In this document: positions 1 through 4,165 of the stretch, in pieces
Layout of the letters: the number at the start of each line of letters is the position of its first letter
Position numbering within the stretch: the stretch's first letter is position 1
Origin: Thermoplasmata archaeon
GTDB lineage: Archaea; Thermoplasmatota; Thermoplasmata; SG8-5
Direction of reading: 5' to 3'
Length of the DNA stretch: 8,627 nucleotides
Assembly: GCA_030655715.1 (NCBI GenBank)
Contig: JAUSPR010000155.1
Span: 1-8,627 of the forward strand
Notes under the pieces: model-generated
Databases searched by the model: none
What the model saw: the letters and a program-made list of their open reading frames with translations, nothing else
Told to the model about the DNA's origin: nothing
Translations under genes and position numbers: made by a program

Positions 1-141
1 TGACGATTTGGTAATTGGGTAATTTTCAATTGGGTAATTGACGGATGGCTATTTTAAATCGAGTAATTTTCAATTTGGTAATTGACGGAACGATAAATTG
101 CCAGCAACAATTAACAAATTTACAATTAACAAATTTACAAT
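1..141. repeat. AT-rich direct repeats upstream of the toxin-antitoxin promoter
   Basis: Two kinds of direct repeat are visible. A 27-nt unit occurs at 19-45 and 63-89 with a single mismatch, and its tail GGTAATTGACGGA is almost the same in both. A 15-nt unit, CAATTAACAAATTTA, is repeated head to tail at 108-122 and 123-137 and is followed by a further CAAT. No coding sequence is visible. The tract lies directly upstream of the toxin-antitoxin TATA box, so it could be a binding array or simply intergenic low-complexity DNA. The function is unknown. Confidence 0.6.
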
Positions 142-187
142 CGAGGGGCAAACTTCAGAAGACTGAACTCTTACCCATGGACAGAAG

Positions 188-197
188 TTATAAATAG
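188..197 (+). promoter_or_regulatory. TATA box of the toxin-antitoxin operon
   Basis: TTATAAATAG matches an archaeal TATA box. Transcription would start about 25 nt downstream, near 217-222, giving a short leader before the antitoxin ATG at 243. A Shine-Dalgarno sequence, AGGTGAT (232-238), lies in that leader. Confidence 0.6.
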
Positions 198-242
198 TAA
201 GAGATACATATATTTCATTATAAAACATAACAGGTGATATAT

Positions 243-476
243 ATGGTACAGGCAGTAATTACCTTAACCGAGCATGAGAACAGGGTTCTGAACATCATAA
301 AGGGGAAATTCGGTCTAAAGAACAAGACAGAAGCAATCCAGCTGGTAATCAATGAGTACGAGAAAGAACTCCTGGAACCAGAACTGCGGCCCGAGTATGT
401 CGAGAAAATAAAGGAGAGGCAGAAGGAGCCATCAATCAAGGTCAAAGATTTCAGAGAACATTTCAGGTTGACTTGA
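243..476 (+). CDS. DUF2683-family antitoxin
   Basis: A 77-residue protein beginning MVQAVITLTEHENRVLNI. It resembles the archaeal DUF2683 family, small proteins with a ribbon-helix-helix-like N-terminal half that usually precede a RelE-type toxin gene. Residues 1-10 could form the DNA-binding strand, followed by two helices (about 11-25 and 30-45). The charged tail (residues 46-77, ELLEPELRPEYVEKIKERQ) is the likely toxin-binding part. The ATG at 243 is preferred over the in-frame GTG at 234 because AGGTGAT at 232-238 is a good Shine-Dalgarno sequence at normal spacing and itself overlaps that GTG. The toxin start follows 2 nt after the stop, so the two genes are probably cotranscribed. Such antitoxins commonly repress their own promoter; here that is inferred. 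The antitoxin is intact although its partner is interrupted. Confidence 0.82.
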   Translation: MVQAVITLTEHENRVLNIIKGKFGLKNKTEAIQLVINEYEKELLEPELRPEYVEKIKERQKEPSIKVKDFREHFRLT

Positions 477-478
477 AG

Positions 479-968
479 ATGTACGACTACGAAATGAGAA
501 AATCCGTGGAAGAAATGTTCTTCAAGCTGGCCAAAAAGAATCCGAGGCAGCTTGAAATTATTTACTGCACAAATGTCGAGAACGCTCAGTCCTTTAGGGC
601 TGAGATTAATCGACATAAGCAGTAAAAACGTGGTAGGCCGCCATGCATCGTGCAATAAATAGCATATGAAATCAAAGCCGTCTGGCTTTGATCATCAGGT
701 GCATGGCCTATGGACGTAAACATACAGCCCCGATTTGTCTGGCATCAATTTCAAGCGCTAACGCCAGTCCCTTTAGGGGCTGGTAGTTTACAAGAAAATT
801 GAAGAGGCCAGGCAAAATCCCCATCGGTACAAGAATCTACGCAACCCGCTTCAACATCTCAAGCGTGTCCATATTGACAAAAGTTTCGTGCTGGTATTTT
901 CAGTGGACGAAGCAAGAAATACAATTGTCATAGAGGATTATGACCATCATGACAATATCTATAGATAA
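479..968 (+). pseudogene. RelE/ParE-type toxin gene split by a 226-bp insertion
   Basis: Codons 1-29 lie at 479-565 (MYDYEMRKSVEEMFFKLAKK, then NPRQLEIIY). The remaining 58 codons and the stop lie at 792-968 (KKIEEARQNPHRYKNL to DYDHHDNIYR). The two parts are in the same frame once 566-791 is removed. They then give an 87-residue protein of normal RelE-toxin length, with the expected basic central part (RVHIDKSFVLVF) and a family-like C-terminus (IEDYDHHDNIY). RelE toxins are ribosome-dependent mRNA endonucleases. As the DNA stands, translation from 479 stops at 623-625 after 48 residues, 19 of them foreign, so the toxin should be inactive. Neither half shows any other frameshift or stop, which suggests a recent or reversible interruption. 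Confidence 0.88.
566..791 (+). mobile_element. Non-autonomous IS200/IS605-like element (PATE-type), copy 1
   Basis: A 226-bp insertion inside the toxin gene, directly 3' of TTTAC (561-565) and ending in TTTAC (787-791). TTTAC-type targets and subterminal hairpins are typical of IS605-group elements moved by a Y1 transposase. Both ends carry a related hairpin with a TTTA loop: 585-604 (CTCAGTCC/GGGCTGAG) and 764-783 (CCAGTCCC/GGGGCTGG). The middle holds a 10-bp stem (640-649 with 698-707) enclosing a 9-bp hairpin (ATCAAAGCC/GGCTTTGAT, 671-692). A further interrupted stem joins 716-731 to the right end at 776-791 (13 of 16 positions pair). No transposase or TnpB coding sequence is present, so movement would need a TnpA supplied elsewhere. 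A 5-bp target duplication from another transposon type would give the same junctions. The class assignment is inference; the insertion itself is plain from the toxin frame. Confidence 0.8.
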
Positions 969-997
969 TGGTGGCTCACAAATAGAAGTATCTAATG

Positions 998-1028
998 CTT
1001 TTATAGTATCTCTTAGGTAGTTTATAAG
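998..1028 (+). promoter_or_regulatory. Candidate TATA boxes for the deaminase gene
   Basis: Two A/T-rich candidates lie in this gap: CTTTTATAGT (998-1007) and TTTATAAG (1021-1028). The second would start transcription near 1048, leaving a leader of about 38 nt before the ATG at 1086. The sequence alone does not decide which is used. Confidence 0.4.
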
Positions 1029-1085
1029 GTAACATTATTAATCTATACCGAGATTAACTACATGGCTTTCAAAGGAGAGAGACAT

Positions 1086-1460
1086 ATGAACCCGCAAAAT
1101 TTAATCAACAAAGCAAGAGAGGTTGTAGGAGAGTTCAAGCTGTCGCATGATTTTACAGCCGGGTCTGTGGGCTCGGCCCTGATAACGAAATCCGGGAATA
1201 TCTACACAGGGATTTGCATAGACCTGGCTTGCGGCATCGGGTTCTGCGCGGAACATGCCGCGATAGCCGAGATGTTGAAATCGAGAGAAAGTCAAATCGA
1301 GATGATTGTAGCTGTGAACGAAGAGGAAATTTTACCTCCATGCGGTCGGTGCAGGGAAATGATGATCCAGATCAATGCAAATAATGCAAATACAAAAGTG
1401 ATTGTGGCAGAGGGCAAGATTATGACCCTGGACGAGCTGTTGCCGGTGAGATGGATATAG
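1086..1460 (+). CDS. Cytidine deaminase-like protein (CDD/blasticidin-S deaminase type)
   Basis: A 124-residue zinc-dependent deaminase. The active-site signature is complete: FCAEHAAIAEM supplies zinc ligand C54 and proton-shuttle E56, and PPCGRCREM supplies C86 and C89. The length and the CAE/PCGxC arrangement match the small tetrameric cytidine deaminase fold, which deaminates free nucleosides such as cytidine to uridine in pyrimidine salvage. The blasticidin-S deaminase branch has the same signature, so the substrate is not certain. The start at 1086 is chosen because GGAGAG (1074-1079) lies 6 nt upstream; the in-frame ATG at 1062 precedes that ribosome site and has none of its own. The gene has its own upstream region and converges on the HD-domain gene with only 3 nt between the stop codons. 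Confidence 0.85.
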   Translation: MNPQNLINKAREVVGEFKLSHDFTAGSVGSALITKSGNIYTGICIDLACGIGFCAEHAAIAEMLKSRESQIEMIVAVNEEEILPPCGRCREMMIQINANNANTKVIVAEGKIMTLDELLPVRWI

Positions 1461-1463
1461 GTA

Positions 1464-2036
1464 TTACTTAATATCGTCCAAATCAATACCGGCCAGCTCA
1501 CTCAATTCCGCATGCAGTTTCTCAATTTTCAGGGCAGATTCGTCATACCCCTTTCCCCTTTCCCTGGCCATAACATCGGCCAGCTTCCACCTGGCAGGTG
1601 CGCGGTCCTTCTCGGTGGTAAGGTTGTCAGCATGCGCGACTATTTTTTCCGGAAGGGTCTGGGGGATGTAATCCCTGACTGGAAGGCCATTTTCCTCCGC
1701 CTCCCTGGCGTCGATGCCTGCACAGATATGCCTTTCCACAATGAGGGCGATGCGTTCATCCAGGCCTCTTTTTCTCAGAAGCTCGGCCCCAAAAACAGCA
1801 TGATTAATATCGTGAGATTTTGATCGGCCGATGTCATGGAGAAGCGCGCCCCGGCTAATCAGGTCCAGAATCTCCTGGTCCTGAGTAATCCGCATGGCAA
1901 TCTTAAGGGCCAGATGCTCCACGGCCATGCAGTGGTCGATAACATTGTTGGGAACGTTTTCCTCGGCCAGGTATGAAAGGCATATCTCAACGGGAGGAAT
2001 CTTTCCTCCACAAGCGCAAGAAGCGCAATCACTCAT
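1464..2036 (-). CDS. HD-domain phosphohydrolase, HDIG type
   Basis: A 190-residue metal-dependent phosphohydrolase resembling the archaeal HDIG family TIGR00295. The HD metal-binding set is visible: H35 (DHCMAVEHL), H67-D68 (LLHDIGRSKSHD), H79, H103 (VERHICAG) and D137 (AHADNLT). Proteins of this superfamily hydrolyse phosphate esters, often of nucleotides; the substrate is unknown. The N-terminus has a cysteine cluster, CASCAC (C4, C7, C9), before the HD core, which could bind a metal. The ATG at 2036 overlaps the 3' end of trm56 by 8 nt, with GGTGG a few bases upstream; an in-frame TTG at 2042 is less likely. It is the last gene of the regulator-trm56-HD operon, so translational coupling is likely. 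The C-terminal part (residues 140-190) is charged and helical. Confidence 0.85.
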   Translation of the reverse strand: MSDCASCACGGKIPPVEICLSYLAEENVPNNVIDHCMAVEHLALKIAMRITQDQEILDLISRGALLHDIGRSKSHDINHAVFGAELLRKRGLDERIALIVERHICAGIDAREAEENGLPVRDYIPQTLPEKIVAHADNLTTEKDRAPARWKLADVMARERGKGYDESALKIEKLHAELSELAGIDLDDIK

Positions 2037-2535
2037 TGCCAACCACCGTCTTGCCTCTGGGGTCTGGCATTATCTTCATCTTGCCATCAGAGAATTCCGG
2101 TATCTGACACTCATTATATTTGTATAAAAATATGGCCAGTGCCGCAACCTCGGAATGCGGCTGGTTGCCCACGGACACATTGATGGTGGCCATCTCATAA
2201 ACTTCTCTGGGAACCTTTTCCGCTCCAACAACAATCATTAGATCTTTGGCCCGGTCCAGGGACGCAATTCCCTTCGACACTTCCTCGCCGTACATGGTGA
2301 GATGCACTATCTGGCCTTTGAAGGTTTTCAGCTCTTCTCGCCATTTCACGCCAGTCTTGATCGAGACATCACCGCCCCAGCGCTCGCATGTGGATATGAA
2401 ATTCCGCTCCATGTCAGGGTCACGGGTGTCCACCAGAATCCGATTGGCACCGAAAGCGCGTGCAACCAGAGCCACGTGCGTTGTAATGCGTTTATCGCGT
2501 TCGGGTCTGTGGCCTATTCTCAAAACAGTTATCAT
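2029..2535 (-). CDS. trm56: tRNA (cytidine(56)-2'-O)-methyltransferase
   Basis: A 168-residue archaeal SPOUT-class methyltransferase that uses S-adenosylmethionine to 2'-O-methylate C56 in the T loop of tRNAs. Family motifs are clear: an N-terminal LRIGHRPERDKRITTHVAL, then HLTMYG (residues 78-83), VVGAEKVP (about 102-109) and NVSVGNQPHSEVAALAIF (about 119-136). The last two form the knotted cofactor-binding region. The start at 2535 gives MITVLRIGHRPERD, matching the usual start of the family, and AGGT lies 7 nt upstream. An upstream in-frame ATG at 2553, overlapping the stop of the preceding gene as ATGA, would add six residues and cannot be excluded. It is the middle gene of a three-gene overlapping operon. 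The tRNA-Ser gene in this window has its intron in the same T loop that this enzyme modifies. Confidence 0.93.
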   Translation of the reverse strand: MITVLRIGHRPERDKRITTHVALVARAFGANRILVDTRDPDMERNFISTCERWGGDVSIKTGVKWREELKTFKGQIVHLTMYGEEVSKGIASLDRAKDLMIVVGAEKVPREVYEMATINVSVGNQPHSEVAALAIFLYKYNECQIPEFSDGKMKIMPDPRGKTVVGNE

Positions 2536-2549
2536 GAAAACTACCTGGC

Positions 2550-3059
2550 TCATTCCTCTTCGTGAATCTCTATCCTGTGGCCGCGATAGTCGAACTTCGC
2601 GGACCTTTTAACGAGGCTCTTGAGCATGGTCTGGGAAATTTTTAAATCATCAGCCACATCACCGGCAAACTTGCCTTCCTCGCCTATCATCTTGAGGATC
2701 TTGGCCTCTACCTTCTTGAAGTCCTTGTCTGTCATGCCGGCCGCGGCAATGACATCGCTAATCTCGAAAACCGAGCAAGAGGTGTTGATATGGAATGCGG
2801 AATAATAGGTGTGATAGGCCTTTACCGGCTTCTGCTGCGAACCCTCGGGCGGCTGCTGCCATCTGGTTTCCACTAGCTTCATCTTGTTGAAAATTTTCAG
2901 AGCAACAGGGCCTTCCGAACCGAATTTATCCTCGATTTCCTGTGCTGTCCTCCATCCTGCAGAGACTTCCTTGAAAATCTCCCTTTTTATCTCGGTGTCC
3001 ACAGCCCTGAAGGTGGATACCAGTTCGGATGGGTCGTTAACCACTTTTATTCTATTCAT
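2550..3059 (-). CDS. Winged-helix (ArsR-like) transcriptional regulator
   Basis: A 169-residue protein with two probable helix-turn-helix segments. The first (about residues 20-62) includes REIFKEVSAGWRTAQEIEDK and KIFNKMKLVETRW, the layout of a winged helix with a recognition helix and wing. The second (about 112-155) includes VEAKILKMIGEEGKFAGDVA and KISQTMLKSLVKR. A linker with strand-like AYHTYYSAFHIN lies between them. It resembles archaeal ArsR-type regulators; a specific orthologue is not recognised, and the ligand and target are unknown. It heads the operon with trm56 and the HD phosphohydrolase, overlapping the longer trm56 start by an ATGA. No Shine-Dalgarno sequence precedes its ATG. 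The TATA box at 3087-3095 predicts a transcript starting about 5-8 nt before the ATG, which fits nearly leaderless translation. Autoregulation is possible but not shown. Confidence 0.75.
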   Translation of the reverse strand: MNRIKVVNDPSELVSTFRAVDTEIKREIFKEVSAGWRTAQEIEDKFGSEGPVALKIFNKMKLVETRWQQPPEGSQQKPVKAYHTYYSAFHINTSCSVFEISDVIAAAGMTDKDFKKVEAKILKMIGEEGKFAGDVADDLKISQTMLKSLVKRSAKFDYRGHRIEIHEEE

Positions 3060-3086
3060 ATAACCGGGCCTGTATCCTGTTCTAAC

Positions 3087-3095
3087 AATATAAAG
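3087..3095 (-). promoter_or_regulatory. TATA box of the regulator-trm56-HD operon
   Basis: On the minus strand the sequence reads CTTTATATT, centred about 32 bp before the ATG at 3059. This predicts a leader of only a few bases. The end of the second IS605-like element (3106) lies 11 bp upstream, so any upstream promoter element would fall inside the insertion. Confidence 0.55.
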
Positions 3096-3105
3096 CTGAT
3101 TACGC

Positions 3106-3287
3106 GAAAACTACCAGCCACTAAATGAGTTGACAATTACCGGAATAGCTGGAAGTTTTCGTGTATAGGCCATGCACCTGAATTATCAAAGCCAGTGTGC
3201 TTTGATTGTAGATGTTAAGGATTGCACGGTGCATGGCGGATCCCCACGTTTTACTGCTCATGTCAATTCATTTCTACCTCAAGGGAC
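3106..3287 (-). mobile_element. Non-autonomous IS200/IS605-like element, diverged copy 2
   Basis: Read on the minus strand, this aligns with the element at 566-791 over most of its length. Shared blocks, in order, are GACATgAGCAGT, AAAACGTGG, CCGCCATGCAcCGTGCAAT, AATCAAAGC, TGGCTTTGAT, CAGGTGCATGGCCTAT and GGCTGGTAGTTTtC (lower case marks differences). The 10-bp outer stem (3169-3178 with 3228-3237) is perfect here, and the inner hairpin pairs 3185-3192 with 3199-3206. A strong stem of 18 positions (3101-3118 with 3148-3165), with one mismatch and one G-T pair, corresponds to the right-end stem of copy 1. The right-end arm is about 20 nt shorter than in copy 1 and the terminal TTTA-loop hairpins are degraded. 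The outer left limit is uncertain; 3287 is where similarity fades. It carries no protein gene and is probably an older insertion. Confidence 0.72.
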
Positions 3288-3344
3288 AAAATGCCAGCCT
3301 GGAAACCAATGCGCCTGCGGTCCGGGACAAGCAAATCGACAAGG

Positions 3345-3352
3345 TTTTATAC
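3345..3352 (+). promoter_or_regulatory. TATA box of the tRNA-Ser gene
   Basis: TTTTATAC is centred about 28 bp before the first tRNA base at 3376, the usual distance for an archaeal promoter with a very short 5' leader. This supports an expressed tRNA gene rather than a relic. Confidence 0.6.
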
Positions 3353-3375
3353 ATTATACCAGATGACCGGCATGT

Positions 3376-3522
3376 GCCGAGATAGCTCAGCCTGGTAAGG
3401 CGCAAGATTGGAAATCTTGTGTGTGAAAGCACTCGGGAGTTCGAACAGATAACGGACGTAAAAACAACTGAATCGTTCGTTGAGGAATCCCCTCTGAATC
3501 TTTGAATATCTCCCTCTCGGCG
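3376..3522 (+). tRNA. tRNA-Ser(GGA) with a T-loop intron
   Basis: Exon 1 is 3376-3445 and exon 2 is 3509-3522, giving an 84-nt mature tRNA without encoded CCA. The acceptor stem pairs GCCGAGA (3376-3382) with TCTCGGC (3515-3521), 7 of 7, with discriminator G3522 as expected for serine. The anticodon stem CAAGA/TCTTG (3403-3407, 3415-3419) holds loop TTGGAAA with anticodon GGA at 3410-3412, reading UCC and UCU. A class II variable arm follows (GTG AAAG CAC, 3423-3432). The T stem pairs GGGAG (3435-3439) with CTCCC (3510-3514). Between the T-stem halves the loop TTCGAA is interrupted; joining A3445 to T3509 restores the consensus 7-nt loop TTCGAAT. Read without the intron, the gene would look truncated after GTTCGAAC. 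Confidence 0.93.
3446..3508 (+). other. tRNA intron at position 59/60 with bulge-helix-bulge-like junctions
   Basis: The 63-nt intron lies in the T loop. The exon T stem is followed by TTCG (3440-3443), which can pair with TGAA (3503-3506), with one G-T pair. This leaves 3-nt bulges AAC (3444-3446) and TAT (3507-3509). Cutting after the second base of each bulge, as archaeal tRNA-splicing endonuclease does, removes exactly 3446-3508. On the intron side AGAT (3447-3450) can pair with ATCT (3498-3501), but one extra T (3502) makes this helix imperfect, so the motif is relaxed rather than canonical. Inside, AACGGACG (3451-3458) pairs with CGTTCGTT (3474-3481) through 8 bp with one G-T. Confidence 0.82.
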
Positions 3523-3528
3523 CTCAAC

Positions 3529-3539
3529 TTTTTATTTAT
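3529..3539 (+). terminator. T-rich terminator after the tRNA
   Basis: TTTTTATTTAT begins 7 nt after the discriminator base. Archaeal RNA polymerase terminates at such oligo-T runs. Confidence 0.5.
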
Positions 3540-3806
3540 CAAGATTCGCGCCCGCGCCGAATCCTATCCTCGTTGAACCCAACTCCCAACATTCAATAGC
3601 AAAGGGTTCGACCATGGCACGGGAACAATTTCCAGTTAAATCCAGTGGCCATATTGCTCACAATAATCTGCAAGCAATTGTTGGATTCGGCAACTAAATC
3701 CTGGCAATTCGAGAATCCGACCTGATTGAGCATTTACACATTATCCACAATCAATAAATTCTCGGTAATCAGCAACCTGGAAACAAAAAGATTACCGAGG
3801 GAAAGC
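3540..3806. other. Noncoding stretch with hairpins
   Basis: No convincing gene is seen between the tRNA terminator and the promoter of the small zinc-ribbon gene. A short hairpin is possible at 3543-3563 (GATTCG/CGAATC). A second pairs TTGGATTC (3681-3688) with GAATCCGA (3713-3720), 8 bp with one T-G. The strongest dyad, at 3761-3799, is listed separately. A 27-codon open frame at 3614-3697 has no ribosome site. A structured noncoding RNA or a decayed insertion is possible but unproven. Confidence 0.35.
3761..3799. promoter_or_regulatory. Perfect 10-bp inverted repeat upstream of the zinc-ribbon gene
   Basis: CTCGGTAATC (3761-3770) is the exact reverse complement of GATTACCGAG (3790-3799), with a 19-nt spacer. 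It ends about 9 bp before the TATA-like TTTAATA at 3808-3814. That placement suits an operator or activator site for the gene at 3886. It could instead be an RNA hairpin from an unrecognised transcript. Confidence 0.45.
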
Positions 3807-3807
3807 A

Positions 3808-3814
3808 TTTAATA
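3808..3814 (+). promoter_or_regulatory. TATA-like element for the zinc-ribbon gene
   Basis: TTTAATA lies about 75 bp before the ATG at 3886. Transcription would start near 3837 and leave a leader of about 50 nt ending in the Shine-Dalgarno AAGGAG (3871-3876). The match is weaker than the other TATA boxes in this window. Confidence 0.35.
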
Positions 3815-3885
3815 CTTCCCCGGTATGGATAACCTGTCCCGATGATGTATTATGATTCATACAGGACACAAAGGAGAAATAGAAA

Positions 3886-4035
3886 ATGTATAACAGCGAC
3901 AGAGAAATGCACAAAGCAGTTTGTGCAGATTGTAAGAAAGAATGCGAAGTGCCTTTTAAGCCTTCAGAAGACAGACCAGTATATTGCAGAGACTGTTTCC
4001 AGAAGCACAGGCCGCCACGAAGAGACAGATATTAA
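3886..4035 (+). CDS. Small CxxC-x17-CxxC zinc-ribbon protein
   Basis: A 49-residue protein. Four cysteines, C13-x2-C16 and C34-x2-C37, are separated by exactly 17 residues, the defining spacing of the CxxC-x17-CxxC zinc-ribbon family found in many archaea and bacteria. The context VCADCKK before and PVYCRDCF after is typical, as is the basic C-terminal tail HRPPRRDRY. An extra C20 follows the first pair. Such proteins are inferred to bind zinc and perhaps nucleic acid through the basic tail; no specific function is established. AAGGAG at 3871-3876 lies 9 nt before the ATG. The gene is monocistronic, with a perfect inverted repeat upstream and hairpins downstream. The overlapping longer open frame from 3842 lacks family features and is a shadow. 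Confidence 0.85.
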   Translation: MYNSDREMHKAVCADCKKECEVPFKPSEDRPVYCRDCFQKHRPPRRDRY

Positions 4036-4082
4036 TTTAGTGAATTCATCTTTATAGATTCACGAGTTTAATTACAACTAAT

Positions 4083-4110
4083 AAGGGAACCCACAAAGTT
4101 CCCTTCCCTT
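4083..4110 (+). terminator. Hairpin and pyrimidine tract after the zinc-ribbon gene
   Basis: AAGGGAAC (4083-4090) pairs perfectly with GTTCCCTT (4098-4105) around a 7-nt loop and is followed by CCCTTT. A further T6 run occurs near 4134-4139, so termination before the next operon is likely. A weaker hairpin, GTGAAT/ATTCAC (4040-4063), lies just after the stop codon. Confidence 0.5.
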
Positions 4111-4120
4111 TAACTTCTGC

Positions 4121-4127
4121 TTATTAT
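4121..4127 (+). promoter_or_regulatory. Possible TATA element for the acyl-CoA synthetase operon
   Basis: TTATTAT lies about 40 bp before the ATG at 4166 and would start transcription near 4148, giving a short leader. A weak ribosome site, AGGT (4158-4161), is 4 nt from the start codon. The match is modest. Confidence 0.3.
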
Positions 4128-4165
4128 CCATAACTTTTTTACTTCCTTGTCTATCTCAGGTACCA

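Noticed and set aside
1..141. Possible CRISPR array
   Set aside because: Only two copies of the 27-nt repeat are present with a 17-nt spacer, the rest is tandem 15-nt repeats, and no cas gene is nearby.
566..640. Remnant of a tnpB or tnpA coding sequence in the element
   Set aside because: No frame shared between the two copies gives a recognisable transposase segment; the conserved blocks fit stems rather than codons.
218..655. Minus-strand 145-codon open frame across the toxin-antitoxin genes
   Set aside because: It is antisense to the recognised antitoxin and toxin and has no family features or ribosome site.
3172..3366. 64-codon + strand open frame between the regulator operon and the tRNA
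   Set aside because: It covers element copy 2 and its flank, has no ribosome site, and its composition looks noncoding.
3376..3446. Truncated tRNA-Ser pseudogene
   Set aside because: The missing T-stem and acceptor halves are present, fully complementary, at 3510-3521, with a splice-compatible junction between them, so an intron explains the gap better.
3614..3697. 27-codon open frame beginning MAREQFPVKSS
   Set aside because: No Shine-Dalgarno sequence or promoter at suitable spacing and no family resemblance; it overlaps the hairpin at 3681-3720.
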